DNA of 64,000 bases from an uncultured Collinsella sp. (lineage in GTDB: Bacteria; Actinomycetota; Coriobacteriia; Coriobacteriales; Coriobacteriaceae), in the NCBI GenBank assembly GCA_958412345.1, contig CATYSO010000008.1, positions 46,444-110,443 of the forward strand, in the 5' to 3' direction. The translations under genes were made by a program, and so were the position numbers. Of this stretch, positions 50,927-60,496 are shown piece by piece. Below the pieces are notes generated by a model. It did not search any database. It had not been told where the DNA came from and saw nothing but the letters and a program-made list of their open reading frames with translations. Each line of letters opens with the position of its first letter. The stretch's first letter is position 1.

Positions 50927-53926
50927 ATGGTAAACGATTTGGGCAGTATAGACGACCTCGAGCTGATGCCGCTGGGCGGAGGCTATATGGTGCGACGCGA
51001 ACGCTTGATGAATGAGCTTATCGCCAAGGGCCGAAAGGCCGGCATTGTGGTTCTTTATGCGCCCGACGGGTTTGGGAAGACCTCGGTGCTGCTGCAGTAC
51101 ACCCATGAGGTTAAATGCGACCCGACGCGAGGCCCCGTGCGGATTATCGAGGCCGATCGCGCCATTGGGCGCGAGGTGTTTATGCAGCTCGAGGTGGTTA
51201 CCGAAGAACTCAAAGACAAACCGCACTCCCTTATCGCGATTGATAATGTGCCAAACCTCGATCAGCACGATACCGAAGACCTTATCGACAGGATTCGCGG
51301 CCTGCGCGCCATGGGGGTAGGGGTCTTTATCTCCTGCCGTCCTTCAAATCGTCAGCTGATTCATGGGCTGGGCGATTCGGTTAAGATCAATGCGCAGATG
51401 CTCAAGGTGCATGCCTATGAGTATTCGGCGTGGGCATCGGCGTTTTCGATCAGCACATCGCTCGACTTTTATCAGCTCACGCAGGGCGTGCCCGAGCTCG
51501 TTTCGGCATTGCAGACGGGTCTGTATGGCCAAGGCGACGTAGCCGGTCTGCTCGAAAACGAGATTGTCAACGTATATGGCGCGGCACTTGTCGATCTGGC
51601 TTCGCTCGACAATAATGCGCTGTTTTGCGTGGCATGTCTCATGATTTTGATGGGCGAGGGCAAAATCGCAGAACTCGAGGCTTGCGGGGTGAGGCTGTCG
51701 ATGGTCGACCAGTCCTACTTTGTACGCGACTACCCGATCTTTGGCTTGGATCCCGCCGAGCGGAGTTTTACGTGTCTGGGCACGGAGGATAACGGACGCT
51801 TGCGTTTGCGTAAGTTGGTGGCCGAGGTTCGCCTCGAACTTGTTCCGAGGGCGGCCCGGATTTTGCTTAAGGCGGGTAGATGCGATGCGGCGATGGGCCT
51901 GGCGGACGCCTTTTTGGACCGTGAAGCGGTCCTTGAACTTGCTGGGCAGTATGGGGTCGATCTGGCTCTGACGGGGCACGGGGCCGATATCTGCCGAGCA
52001 GCGCTGGGCACGATCGATGCCGACGATCCGGCTCCAGAGCCAACGCCTGCCGAGGCGCTTGGCGTATATCTGGCAGCGGTCAGCGTGTCCAATACAAAGC
52101 TCGCTCGCTATATGGCATCGGTTATCGAGCGCGGGGGCGAACGGGCGACCTGCGAAATAGACCCTGTTTCATGGAGGGTGGCCCAGACACTGACGGCTGT
52201 TTGCTATGGGGACAACGGGCTTGGGCTTCCTACGAACCTGGCCGTGCCAGAAATCGAGACATCCCATACCGCACTCGATATGTTGTCTGCGCATATCGAG
52301 GTCAAGCGCTGCCTGACCGAGCGGGGAGATGACGGCGGCGTTCTACAGCAACTCAAAACGAGCAAGGCCTACGACTGCGAGCTCGACATCGCAGGGATTG
52401 TTATACGGGCCGATAGCATGCTGGTGGAACTTTTTGACGGGTCGTTTGCGGGAACCGACGAGCGTGACGACGAGATGACGGTGGTGCGGGAGGCACTCGA
52501 CGTGCGTGGGCTTAAGGCGATGGCTATCTGGGTGCGCATGGTGTTGGCGGCACGGCGGCTCCTCTCCGGCTTGCCAGTAACCGACGACGCGGCGTTCAAC
52601 GAGCTCGATCGTTTTGCCGTGCGCATGCGCGACAACCAGATTCAGCTGTTTGGCCTGTTGTTAGAAGGCTGGCAGTCGCTGGCAGAGGGACGGCCGGTTA
52701 ATGCAAAGTTCCGTGCGGTCCAAGTGCTCAAACTTGCCGAGGAGTCGATTGCGTACATGCGCGATAACGCATTGCTGCTGGAGCGCGCGGCGTATCTGCG
52801 TAACACCTCGATGGTTTCGGTACGCGAGGAAGCGGAGTTGCTCGATATAAGCCAGACGCAGGTTGGTGGTGCAGAAGCCTGGATGGTGGCGCTGCATTTG
52901 GCTTGCGCGGGGCGAGATAGCGATCTCGCGGCCTGGATGTCCATGAATCGCGCGGGGATTCTGGAACCATCGTATCGGCTCTTTGCGCGCCTTGCCATGC
53001 ATTGTCTGGGCGAGCCGGCGACCAGGATTCGCAAGAAGCTTCCCGTGCGCGAGCTGTCGCGGTACTCGCTGCGCGACGATTTGGAAGGGGAGGGCGAGCG
53101 CCTGTTCCAGGCCGGCGAGGTTGAAGCCGTTGATACCATCGACCATATCGAGATTCGCATGTTTGGTGCGTTCCGCGCCGAGCGCGACGGGTTTCCCATC
53201 ACGGACAAAATGTGGCGCCGCAAGAAGGCGGCGACACTTGCCGAGCGGCTTGCGCTGGGCATGGATGCGCTCGTCGATCGTGAGACGCTGGCCATGGAGT
53301 TGTGGCCCCATGCCGAGTTCAATAGCGCCCGCAACAACCTGTACTCGACGATATCGCGCTTGCGGTCGGCTTTGGGACCGACGCCGGATGGCAAGTCGTG
53401 TGTGCTCATCCAAAATGAATGCATCGGACTCAACGGTGACTACGTCAAGACCGATGTACGGCTGTTTGACCAGATAAGCCGCGAGGTTTTGGGAAATCGC
53501 ACGGGTGCGCGCGGGCCCCATTTAGTTGAGCTGTGCCTTAAGATTGAGCAGCTTTATGCCGGACCGCTGTATGTTCCCAATGGCTGTAACCCCACCTACT
53601 TTTTGCGTATGCGACGCATTATGCAGTCAAAGTACATCGATTGCATGATTAAGGGAGCAAATGCCGCCCTAGAAGAAAACGACCTGCAGTCGGCGATTTG
53701 GCTGGCGGAGTCGGGGCTTCGGCAGGAAACGGCGCGTGAGGATATGGTGCGCTGCGCCATGCGCGTCTACAGTGCGGCGGGGCGGCGGCGCGATATCGTC
53801 GAGCTGTACAGCGGGCATATGCACCACCTGAGGGGGCAGGTCAATGGCGTGCCCGAGCCCGAGACGCGGCGTCTATACGAGCGCTTGGTGGAGGGGCGGC
53901 TCAATCGCGTGCTGGTCGAGCGATAA
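50927..53926 (+). CDS. 999-residue NTPase regulator with C-terminal SARP-type DNA-binding and BTAD domains
   Basis: Residues 20-330 are a STAND/MalT-like NTPase: P-loop YAPDGFGKTSVL (44-55), Walker B HSLIAIDNVPNL (about 99-110) and CRPSNRQL. The middle (about 330-735) is helical repeats with no clear signature. Residues about 740-835 form an OmpR/SARP winged helix (IRMFGAFRAERDG, then LAMELWPHAEFNSARNNLYS), followed by a BTAD-like helical domain to the end. The architecture suggests signal-triggered oligomerisation and transcription activation, as in MalT or AfsR, but with the DNA-binding domain near the C-terminus. GAGGAGCG lies before the ATG. No target operon is adjacent. Confidence 0.85.
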   Translation: MVNDLGSIDDLELMPLGGGYMVRRERLMNELIAKGRKAGIVVLYAPDGFGKTSVLLQYTHEVKCDPTRGPVRIIEADRAIGREVFMQLEVVTEELKDKPHSLIAIDNVPNLDQHDTEDLIDRIRGLRAMGVGVFISCRPSNRQLIHGLGDSVKINAQMLKVHAYEYSAWASAFSISTSLDFYQLTQGVPELVSALQTGLYGQGDVAGLLENEIVNVYGAALVDLASLDNNALFCVACLMILMGEGKIAELEACGVRLSMVDQSYFVRDYPIFGLDPAERSFTCLGTEDNGRLRLRKLVAEVRLELVPRAARILLKAGRCDAAMGLADAFLDREAVLELAGQYGVDLALTGHGADICRAALGTIDADDPAPEPTPAEALGVYLAAVSVSNTKLARYMASVIERGGERATCEIDPVSWRVAQTLTAVCYGDNGLGLPTNLAVPEIETSHTALDMLSAHIEVKRCLTERGDDGGVLQQLKTSKAYDCELDIAGIVIRADSMLVELFDGSFAGTDERDDEMTVVREALDVRGLKAMAIWVRMVLAARRLLSGLPVTDDAAFNELDRFAVRMRDNQIQLFGLLLEGWQSLAEGRPVNAKFRAVQVLKLAEESIAYMRDNALLLERAAYLRNTSMVSVREEAELLDISQTQVGGAEAWMVALHLACAGRDSDLAAWMSMNRAGILEPSYRLFARLAMHCLGEPATRIRKKLPVRELSRYSLRDDLEGEGERLFQAGEVEAVDTIDHIEIRMFGAFRAERDGFPITDKMWRRKKAATLAERLALGMDALVDRETLAMELWPHAEFNSARNNLYSTISRLRSALGPTPDGKSCVLIQNECIGLNGDYVKTDVRLFDQISREVLGNRTGARGPHLVELCLKIEQLYAGPLYVPNGCNPTYFLRMRRIMQSKYIDCMIKGANAALEENDLQSAIWLAESGLRQETAREDMVRCAMRVYSAAGRRRDIVELYSGHMHHLRGQVNGVPEPETRRLYERLVEGRLNRVLVER

Positions 53927-53929
53927 AAA

Positions 53930-53958
53930 ACGGGCGCCCGAAGTACTTGGGCACCCGT
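53930..53958. terminator. Bidirectional terminator between the regulator and yhbY genes
   Basis: ACGGGCGCCCGAAGT and its near-complement form a hairpin; A run on the left, convergent genes on both sides. Confidence 0.75.
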
Positions 53959-53995
53959 AAGCTTGCTATGTGTTGGCTCGCCGGATCATTGGCTC

Positions 53996-54295
53996 TTAGA
54001 CGAGCTTGATCTTCTCGATATCCTTGCGCGAGGACTCGCGATACAGCGAGAACTTGCGGCCGATGACCTGGACGACCTCGGCGTGGCAGCGCTCGGCGAG
54101 CTCTTCGGCGGCTTCGCGGGCGGAAAGACTGGAGCCATCGAGCACGGAGCACTTAACGAGTTCGTGCTTCTCCAGGTAGGCGACCGTCTGCTCGACGGTG
54201 CCCTCGTTGACATCGGACTTACCGATGATGATGGCGGGGTTGAGGTGATGGGCCATGCTGCGAAGCTGCTTGACCTGGGCTCCTGTCAGTGCCAT
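53996..54295 (-). CDS. YhbY/CRS1-type RNA-binding protein
   Basis: 99 residues, a single CRM domain. LTGAQVKQLRSMAHHLNP, then IIIGKSDVNEGTVEQ with the GxxG-like loop, and QVIGRKFSLYRES at the end. Bacterial members bind pre-50S ribosomal particles and help assembly. Monocistronic on the minus strand, with GAAAGCGAGAACCC before the ATG. Confidence 0.93.
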   Translation of the reverse strand: MALTGAQVKQLRSMAHHLNPAIIIGKSDVNEGTVEQTVAYLEKHELVKCSVLDGSSLSAREAAEELAERCHAEVVQVIGRKFSLYRESSRKDIEKIKLV

Positions 54296-54453
54296 GGGTT
54301 CTCGCTTTCTATGTATGGGGCGCCCCGCGACGGGGCCTTAATCTACGTGAGCTGTCCCACGATAGCGCAGGAACGGCGCGGTGTGGAGCGCGTTTGCCCA
54401 GTTCGCAAAGAATGCGGATGCCGAGGTGATGGGCAGCTCGGGCTGTGAACGGG

Positions 54454-55341
54454 CTACGAGCGGGATTCAGAGACCGGTTTCCATGCAATAAACGCCCAGC
54501 GAACCTTGCGGACATGATCGAGCATATAGCGCCCCTGCGGCACGCCCTTGGAGCCTGGCTCACCGGCATGGGGGTTCTCAATCATGTGTTGAGCGATGTA
54601 GTCGCGCAGGCAGTCGATCTTATCCTCGTTGCCATGCTCGAGCATACGGGAAAAATCCGCCACGCCTGCCTCAAGGCTATTGAAGGTATCGCGACGAGGC
54701 GATTCAAAGTATGTAACCTGCGGCAACGCACCCATCTGAATGAGGATATTAAAAGCATACACAAAGCCATTACTGCAGGTAACCGAGGCACCAATGGCGT
54801 TCATCAGGTGCAGATCATAGCGCGGGCTGGAGTTGGCGACCATCGTGACAGCACAACGGCGACGAGCCGTTCGATCAAGCTTGGCAAGCGCGCCTTTTAG
54901 GTTGGTCGTGGTGACAGAACGACTGGCAAAGGCAACATCTACCGCTTTCGCGACCGGTCCAACCAAATCCCAATCATCATCCCAAGCAAGCTCAAGCGGC
55001 GTAATAAGATCCTCGAGTCCGTAATACTCAATGCCAGCATCAAGGGTGCCCAGCATGGCAGGGGAGAAATCAGCCGCAATCACAGGATGCCCAGCCTGAG
55101 CAAGCGGAATAGCAATCGACCCCGCCCCACACCCCATATCAAGCACGGATTCACCAGGCTTTAACGCCAACAGCTTCATAAAGTCCCGGGCATACGGAGC
55201 AGTTTCAAGCGGCCGAAAATGCCGAGCCCGCTTATCCCACTCAAAAGAATCATCAGCCCGCCGCCGATCAGCTTGCAGACGTATCCATTCGCCATTCCAA
55301 TCCGCAGAAAGCAGATCAGAACGAATCTCCCCATCAACCAC
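54454..55341 (-). CDS. SAM-dependent methyltransferase
   Basis: 295 residues from GTG 55341, which has TAGGAGG seven bases upstream. A longer frame reaches back through a terminator hairpin and encodes an implausible LLLGG run, so it is rejected. Motif I is VLDMGCGAGSIAIPLA (about 72-87), followed by VIAADFSPAML and a post-I acidic loop. The C-terminal half is unusual and has CSNGFVYAFNILIQMG. Substrate unknown; class I fold small-molecule methyltransferases of this kind are common. Confidence 0.87.
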   Translation of the reverse strand: MVDGEIRSDLLSADWNGEWIRLQADRRRADDSFEWDKRARHFRPLETAPYARDFMKLLALKPGESVLDMGCGAGSIAIPLAQAGHPVIAADFSPAMLGTLDAGIEYYGLEDLITPLELAWDDDWDLVGPVAKAVDVAFASRSVTTTNLKGALAKLDRTARRRCAVTMVANSSPRYDLHLMNAIGASVTCSNGFVYAFNILIQMGALPQVTYFESPRRDTFNSLEAGVADFSRMLEHGNEDKIDCLRDYIAQHMIENPHAGEPGSKGVPQGRYMLDHVRKVRWAFIAWKPVSESRS

Positions 55342-55359
55342 GGGCCAACCTCCTAGCAA

Positions 55360-55392
55360 CAAAAAAGCGACTCCTCCCAAAAGAAGAGCCGC
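55360..55392 (-). terminator. Minus-strand terminator upstream of the methyltransferase
   Basis: GCGGCTCTTC and GAGGAGTCGC pair with two mismatches and are followed by TTTTTTG on the minus strand. It lies between the large inverted repeat and the methyltransferase start. Confidence 0.7.
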
Positions 55393-55506
55393 AACCAGCA
55401 TATATCAGAAAGAACCGTTCCAACGCCAAACCGCCATACCAGCAAAGTGGGGCAGAAGCGAAGCGACTGCCAAAGGGATAGAACCCAACCGAGGGCCCGT
55501 TGTGCG

Positions 55507-55640
55507 GGAGCCCCGGGGAGGGCAAATATATAAGGTCGATCGCGAGTTCCGCACGAGCCGGAGAGCACTTAATGTGCTCTCCGTGCGAGTCAGGACTGTC
55601 CGAGCAGGCGACCTTATATATTTGCCCTCCCCGGGGCTCC
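55507..55640. repeat. Large three-tier inverted repeat (32-bp arms), copy 2
   Basis: Arms 55507-55538 and 55609-55640 are exact complements over 32 bases; they share GGAGCCCCGG and AGGGC with copy 1 but otherwise differ (here AAATATATAAGGTCG). The inner hairpin is GGAGAGCAC/GTGCTCTCC (55560-55582). The core is in the opposite orientation to copy 1. Confidence 0.9.
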
Positions 55641-55657
55641 TCGCCAGTCCCCCTCAG

Positions 55658-57022
55658 CTAGTTCTTCAGCGAGTTCAGCGGCGCCGGGAATCGACCACCG
55701 CGGTGGGCAAGCACGGTGCCGGCGTTGGGGTTCACCGGCATGATGGGCGCACGGCCAAACAGGCCGCCGTACTCGACGCAGTCGCCCACGCCCTTGCCGA
55801 TGGCGGGAATCACGCGGACGGCCGTGGTCTTGTTGTTGATGACGCCGATGGCCATCTCGTCGGCGATGATGCCGGCGATGTTCTCGACTGGGGTGTCGCC
55901 GGGGATGGCGATCATGTCCAGGCCGACGGAGCACACACAGGTCATGGCCTCGAGCTTCTCGAGCGAAAGCGCACCGGCCTCGACGGCGGCGATCATGCCG
56001 GCGTCCTCGGACACGGGGATAAAGGCGCCGGAGAGACCGCCCACGCTGGAGCTGGCCATGACGCCGCCCTTCTTGACGGCATCGTTGAGCATGGCGAGCG
56101 CGCAGGTCGTGCCCGGGCCGCCGCAGGTGCCCACGCCGATGATCTCGAGGATGCGGGCAACGGAGTCACCGATGGCAGGCGTGGGGGCCAGCGACAGGTC
56201 GACAATGCCCTTCTCGACCCCCAGGCGATGGGCGGCCTCGCGGCTCATGAGCTCGCCGGCGCGGGTGATCTTAAAGGCGGTCTGCTTAATCTTTTCGGCG
56301 ACTTCCATCATCGAGGCGGAATCGGGCAGCGTCTCCAGGGCTGCGGCCATAACACCGGGGCCCGAGACGCCTACGTTGATGACGGCGTCGGCCTCGCCAC
56401 CGCCGTGGACGGCGCCCGCCATAAACGGGGAGTCCTCGACCATGTTGGCAAAGCAGACAAACTTGGAAGCGCCGACGGAATCCTGGTCGGCCGTGAGTTT
56501 AGCGGCATCGATGATGGTCTGGGCCGCCATAAGCACGGCGTCCATGTTGATGCCAGCGCGCAGGCTAGCAACATTGACGCTGGAGCAGACGCGGCTGGTG
56601 GTAGCGAGCGCCTGGGGGATGGACTGGATAACGCGGCGATCGGCGTCGCCGATGCCCTTCTGGACGAGTGCGGAGAAGCCGCCCAGGTAGTCGATGCCGA
56701 GCGTCTCGGCCGCGCGGTCGAGGGCGTGCGCGATAGGGGTGAGGTCCTCATCCTTGCAGCACGCGGCGATCTGTGCCACCGGGGTGACGGAAACGCGCTT
56801 GTTGACGATGGGGATACCGTACTCGCGCTCGAGGTTCTCGGCGGTCTCGACCAGATGCTCAGCCGTGTGCGTCACGTGGTCGTAGATCTTCGTGCACATG
56901 CGGTCGAGGTTCTCGTCACCGCAACCCATGAGCGAAACACCCATGGTGATGGTCCTGATGTCGAGGTTCTGCTCCTCAACCATGCCGCGGGTTTCCGCGA
57001 TTTCTGCGGGCGTGATCGCCAT
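55658..57022 (-). CDS. PFL-like DUF711 (UPF0210) family protein
   Basis: 454 residues. Members have a pyruvate-formate-lyase-like barrel but no proven reaction. Typical segments: RTITMGVSLMGCGDENLD near the N-terminus, SALVQKGIGDAD, FANMVEDSPFMAGA and GGPGTTCALAMLND. Start taken at ATG 57022 with TAGGAGCG upstream; the longer frame adds 19 unconserved residues. Homologues usually follow a small ACT-domain gene, which is not present here. The preceding minus-strand gene is metH, 108 bases away. Confidence 0.92.
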   Translation of the reverse strand: MAITPAEIAETRGMVEEQNLDIRTITMGVSLMGCGDENLDRMCTKIYDHVTHTAEHLVETAENLEREYGIPIVNKRVSVTPVAQIAACCKDEDLTPIAHALDRAAETLGIDYLGGFSALVQKGIGDADRRVIQSIPQALATTSRVCSSVNVASLRAGINMDAVLMAAQTIIDAAKLTADQDSVGASKFVCFANMVEDSPFMAGAVHGGGEADAVINVGVSGPGVMAAALETLPDSASMMEVAEKIKQTAFKITRAGELMSREAAHRLGVEKGIVDLSLAPTPAIGDSVARILEIIGVGTCGGPGTTCALAMLNDAVKKGGVMASSSVGGLSGAFIPVSEDAGMIAAVEAGALSLEKLEAMTCVCSVGLDMIAIPGDTPVENIAGIIADEMAIGVINNKTTAVRVIPAIGKGVGDCVEYGGLFGRAPIMPVNPNAGTVLAHRGGRFPAPLNSLKN

Positions 57023-57130
57023 CCTTGCGCTCCTATCTGCCAAAACGAGCATAGTCTTTTCTATTCTAACGTGCCGCACGTGCCAAGTGGCGCATGCGGC
57101 ACGTTTTGGTGCTCGGTTGTTTCCGTTGTG

Positions 57131-59698
57131 TTACTGCCCAAAGACCTCTTCGGCGATACGAGCGCTTTCGGCGGCGTCCTTGGCGTAGTAGTCCGCGCCG
57201 ATCTGCTTGGCGTATTCGGGGGTGAGCACGGCGCCGCCTACGATGATCTTGACGCCCGGAACCTCGGCATGGAGCAACTTGATGGTCTCTTCCATGGCGA
57301 CGACCGTGGTGGTCATAAGCGCCGAGAGGCCGACGAGCTTGATGTCACGCTCCTTGACGGTCTTGAGCACCTCCTGTGGATCGACGTCGCGGCCCAGGTC
57401 AAAGACGGTGTAGCCGTAGTTGTCGAGCAGCATTTTGACGATATTCTTGCCGATATCGTGGATGTCGCCCTTGACGGTGGCCACGCAGATCTTGCCCTTG
57501 TCGGCAATCTCGCCGGCGGGCATCAGGCGCTTGATGGTGTCGAAGCCCACACGCGCGGCCTCGGCCGAGGCCATGAGCTGCGGCAAGAAGAACTTGCCCT
57601 GGTCAAAGAGGACGCCCACCTCGTCGAGGGCGGGGATAAAGTGATTGTTGATGAGGTCCATGGCGTCGTGGTCTGCCAGCAGACGCTCGGTCTCGGCAGC
57701 GATTTCTCCCTTGCGGCCCGAGACGACCATGCGACGAATCGGGTCGTCGTTGCCGACGGTGCCGGCGGTGCCCGCGGTGCCCGCGGCCGGCGCGGCATCA
57801 CTCGATGCGGCCTGAGCTGCTGCCGGGTTGGCGGCGATCTTATAGGGATCGGTCCAGCCGGCGTAGCGTTCGATGTATCCGGTCGAGCCCTCGTCCTCAA
57901 CGCTCAGCACGCGATAGCTGTAGACGGTGTCCATAAAGCGCTTGGAGCCCGGGTTCATGATGGGGGCGTCCAGGCCCGCGCCAAAGGCGGCGGCCAAAAA
58001 GACCGAGCCCAGCAGCGGGCGGGCAGGCAGGCCAAAGCTGATGTTCGACACGCCGAGCGCGCATTTGACGCCCAGGCGCTCCTTGCACAGGGACATGGCG
58101 CGCAGGATCTGCTCGGCCTGGCGCTGGTTGGTCGAGGCGGTCATGACCAGGCAGTCAATGAGGATACGGTCCGGGCCGATGCCATAGCGGGCGGCCTCGG
58201 CCACGATGCGCTCGGCGATGGCGAAGCGGGCCTCGGCGGTATCGGGGATGCCGCCTTCGTCGAGCGTAAGGCCGACGACGTTGGTGCCGTAGTGGGCAAC
58301 CAGCGGAAAGATCTCATCCATGATCTGCTGTTTGCCGTTGACGGAGTTGATGATGGGCTTGCCGGCATAGCGGCGTACGGCGGCCTCGACGGCGGCGGGA
58401 TCGGTGGAGTCGATCTGCAGCGGCAACAGCGTGGAGCCTTGGAGCTGCTCGGTCGCTTGCTGGATGACCTTGACCTCGTCGATCTCGGGCAGGCCCACGT
58501 TGACGTCCAAGATATCGGCGCCCTGTTCTTGCTGGCTGATGCCCTGGCTTACGACGTAGTCCAGATCGCCGTCGCGCAGGGCCTGCTGCAGGCGTTTTTT
58601 ACCGGTGGGGTTGATGCGCTCGCCGATGACGGCGATTTTGTGGCCGTCGCAGGGGAGGTCCACCACGGTCTGGGCGCTTGTGACCGACATGCTGGGCTTG
58701 CGGTGGCGCGGACTGGGCGTGTGGTTATCGATAAGCGTGCGCAGCGCTGCCATGTGCGTGGGCGTGGTACCGCAGCAACCGCCCACGACGCTCACGCCGT
58801 CGGCGATCATGCCGGCGACGGCCTCGGCGTATTCGGGGGCTTGGATATCAAAGACGGTGTTGCCGTCGTCGTCCACGCGGGGCAGTCCAGCGTTGGCCTG
58901 CACCATGATGGGCTTGTCCGTAACGGTGAGCATGCGAGCGGCGAGCCCTCGGAGCTCGGCCGGTCCCTGGCTGCAGTTGATGCCCAAAACGTCGGCGCCG
59001 ATGGCATCGAGCGTGATGGCGGCAACCTCGGGACTCGTGCCCAGGAAGGTGCGACCGTCTTCCTCAAAAGTCATGGTGGCAAAGACGGGCAGGTTGGAGT
59101 TCTCGCGGCAGGCGAGGACCGCCGCCTTGATCTCGGCCAGGTCGGTCATGGTCTCGATAATAAAGAGGTCCACACCCGCGGCGACGCCGGCGCGCACTTC
59201 CTCGGCAAAGAGGTCGTAGGCCTCGTCGAAGCTCAGGGTACCCAGGGGGCGCAGCAGCGCGCCGATGGGGCCGATATCGCCGGCGACGTAGTGGGCACCG
59301 GCTGCGCGGGCGCAGGCGACAGCGGCGGCAAAGACATCTGCCACGGTGGCAGCACCGTCGAGCTTGTGGGCGTTGGCGCCAAAGGTGTTGGCGGTGATCA
59401 CGTCGCAGCCGGCCTCGACGTACTGTCGCTGAATGTCGGTAATGACCTGGGGCTCCTCAAAGTTGAGCAGCTCGGGCAGGGCTCCGGCCTTCATGCCGGC
59501 CGCCTGCAGCATGGTGCCCATGCCGCCGTCGAACAGCAGATGCCCCGTGCCCTCGATGGCCGCACGCAGGCGATCGTCCTTAATGCGCAGATCGTCGATC
59601 GTGCGCGTCTTGTACGTGGCACCGTTGCGACGTGCGGCATCAACGGGTGCCGCCAATGCAGTGCCGTCAGAATCATGAGTGATAAGCGGAGTAAACAT
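57131..59698 (-). CDS. metH: Cobalamin-dependent methionine synthase without the reactivation domain
   Basis: 855 residues. Transfers the methyl group of methyltetrahydrofolate through cobalamin to homocysteine. Homocysteine domain at about 45-330 with zinc ligands in GINCSQGPAEL and GGCCGTTPTHM. Pterin domain at about 345-620 (VIGERINPTGKK, GADILDVNVGLP). Cobalamin cap and binding domains follow an alanine-rich linker at 620-650, with the lower axial ligand in GDIHDIGKN (about 746). The SAM-dependent reactivation domain of the 1200-residue form is absent and is supplied by the adjacent gene, nine bases upstream in the operon. Confidence 0.96.
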   Translation of the reverse strand: MFTPLITHDSDGTALAAPVDAARRNGATYKTRTIDDLRIKDDRLRAAIEGTGHLLFDGGMGTMLQAAGMKAGALPELLNFEEPQVITDIQRQYVEAGCDVITANTFGANAHKLDGAATVADVFAAAVACARAAGAHYVAGDIGPIGALLRPLGTLSFDEAYDLFAEEVRAGVAAGVDLFIIETMTDLAEIKAAVLACRENSNLPVFATMTFEEDGRTFLGTSPEVAAITLDAIGADVLGINCSQGPAELRGLAARMLTVTDKPIMVQANAGLPRVDDDGNTVFDIQAPEYAEAVAGMIADGVSVVGGCCGTTPTHMAALRTLIDNHTPSPRHRKPSMSVTSAQTVVDLPCDGHKIAVIGERINPTGKKRLQQALRDGDLDYVVSQGISQQEQGADILDVNVGLPEIDEVKVIQQATEQLQGSTLLPLQIDSTDPAAVEAAVRRYAGKPIINSVNGKQQIMDEIFPLVAHYGTNVVGLTLDEGGIPDTAEARFAIAERIVAEAARYGIGPDRILIDCLVMTASTNQRQAEQILRAMSLCKERLGVKCALGVSNISFGLPARPLLGSVFLAAAFGAGLDAPIMNPGSKRFMDTVYSYRVLSVEDEGSTGYIERYAGWTDPYKIAANPAAAQAASSDAAPAAGTAGTAGTVGNDDPIRRMVVSGRKGEIAAETERLLADHDAMDLINNHFIPALDEVGVLFDQGKFFLPQLMASAEAARVGFDTIKRLMPAGEIADKGKICVATVKGDIHDIGKNIVKMLLDNYGYTVFDLGRDVDPQEVLKTVKERDIKLVGLSALMTTTVVAMEETIKLLHAEVPGVKIIVGGAVLTPEYAKQIGADYYAKDAAESARIAEEVFGQ

Positions 59699-59707
59699 CG
59701 AGGGCTC

Positions 59708-60496
59708 CTAATGGCTGGAATAGCAGGTGGTGTGGGCGGCGCGGAAGCGGCAGTGCTCGCGCATGCGGCAGATATTGCAGGTGGGGCGGCTCTGGGCGTC
59801 GTGGACCTCGCCGTCGAACAGACCGATCACCGCGGTCACGCTCTTGGTGGGCATGAGCAGGCTGGTGGGCGTGACGGTAAGCCCGATGAGCCGCGTGGCG
59901 TTGAGCGCGTCCACGATTGAGCGCTGTGCCGTAAGCGGGCAGTCGCCGTAGCCGGGACTGAAGCGCCAGTTGCCGGCGAGTCCGTGTGCGGCGGCCGCAG
60001 CCTTGACCTGCTGGTCCATCTGCTCGACGGCGGCTTCTACATAGGCAGAGCATGCGGCGTCGAGCACGGCTCCCTCCAGGGGCTGCTGGGCTCCCGTGGT
60101 ACGCAGGCGACGCTCGGCGTCCATGCCGAGGGTGCATGCCATGAGTGCGGCAAAGCGGGCGTCTTTGAGGTGGCGATAGATATCACGACCCCGCAGTTCA
60201 ACATTGGTGCCAACCAAGCGGATGCAGGGCTCGCCCTGCTCGTCGATGCCCGTGGCATCGACGGCAAACACGCGGCGCACGCCACGGGGCTCAATGTCCA
60301 GCTCCAGACGCTCAACGACAAGCTCAATACGCTGCGCTAGCTCGGGCTCAATCTGCTGGCCGCCGTAGCCCAGATACCGCAGCATCTCGGCACGGTCGAC
60401 ACGAGGATGGTGGGCAGCGTCGATACGGTAAAGCGCCGGCGACGCAAGGTCGGCCGGCACTTCAACAACGGTTGTATCGATGTGCGGTTTTTCCAT
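59708..60496 (-). CDS. Free-standing methionine synthase reactivation domain protein
   Basis: 262 residues from ATG 60496, which overlaps the metF stop (TAATG). Recognised by YLGYGGQQIEPELAQRIEL near the start, then ACSAYVEAAVEQMDQQ and SPGYGDCPLTAQRSIVDAL, the SAM/activation motif of MetH. This part normally remethylates oxidised cobalamin with SAM and an electron donor. A C-terminal CNICRMREHCRFR cluster, absent from fused MetH, might bind an iron-sulfur centre and deliver electrons. Between metF and metH in one operon. Confidence 0.9.
   Translation of the reverse strand: MEKPHIDTTVVEVPADLASPALYRIDAAHHPRVDRAEMLRYLGYGGQQIEPELAQRIELVVERLELDIEPRGVRRVFAVDATGIDEQGEPCIRLVGTNVELRGRDIYRHLKDARFAALMACTLGMDAERRLRTTGAQQPLEGAVLDAACSAYVEAAVEQMDQQVKAAAAAHGLAGNWRFSPGYGDCPLTAQRSIVDALNATRLIGLTVTPTSLLMPTKSVTAVIGLFDGEVHDAQSRPTCNICRMREHCRFRAAHTTCYSSH

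Noticed and set aside
55342..55401. N-terminal extension of the methyltransferase
   Set aside because: It translates a terminator hairpin; GTG 55341 has AGGAGG at seven bases.
55502..59920. Very long open frame on the plus strand opposite metH and the DUF711 gene
   Set aside because: It is the complement of well-supported minus-strand genes in GC-rich DNA, has no family motif and spans the large inverted repeat and an intergenic region.
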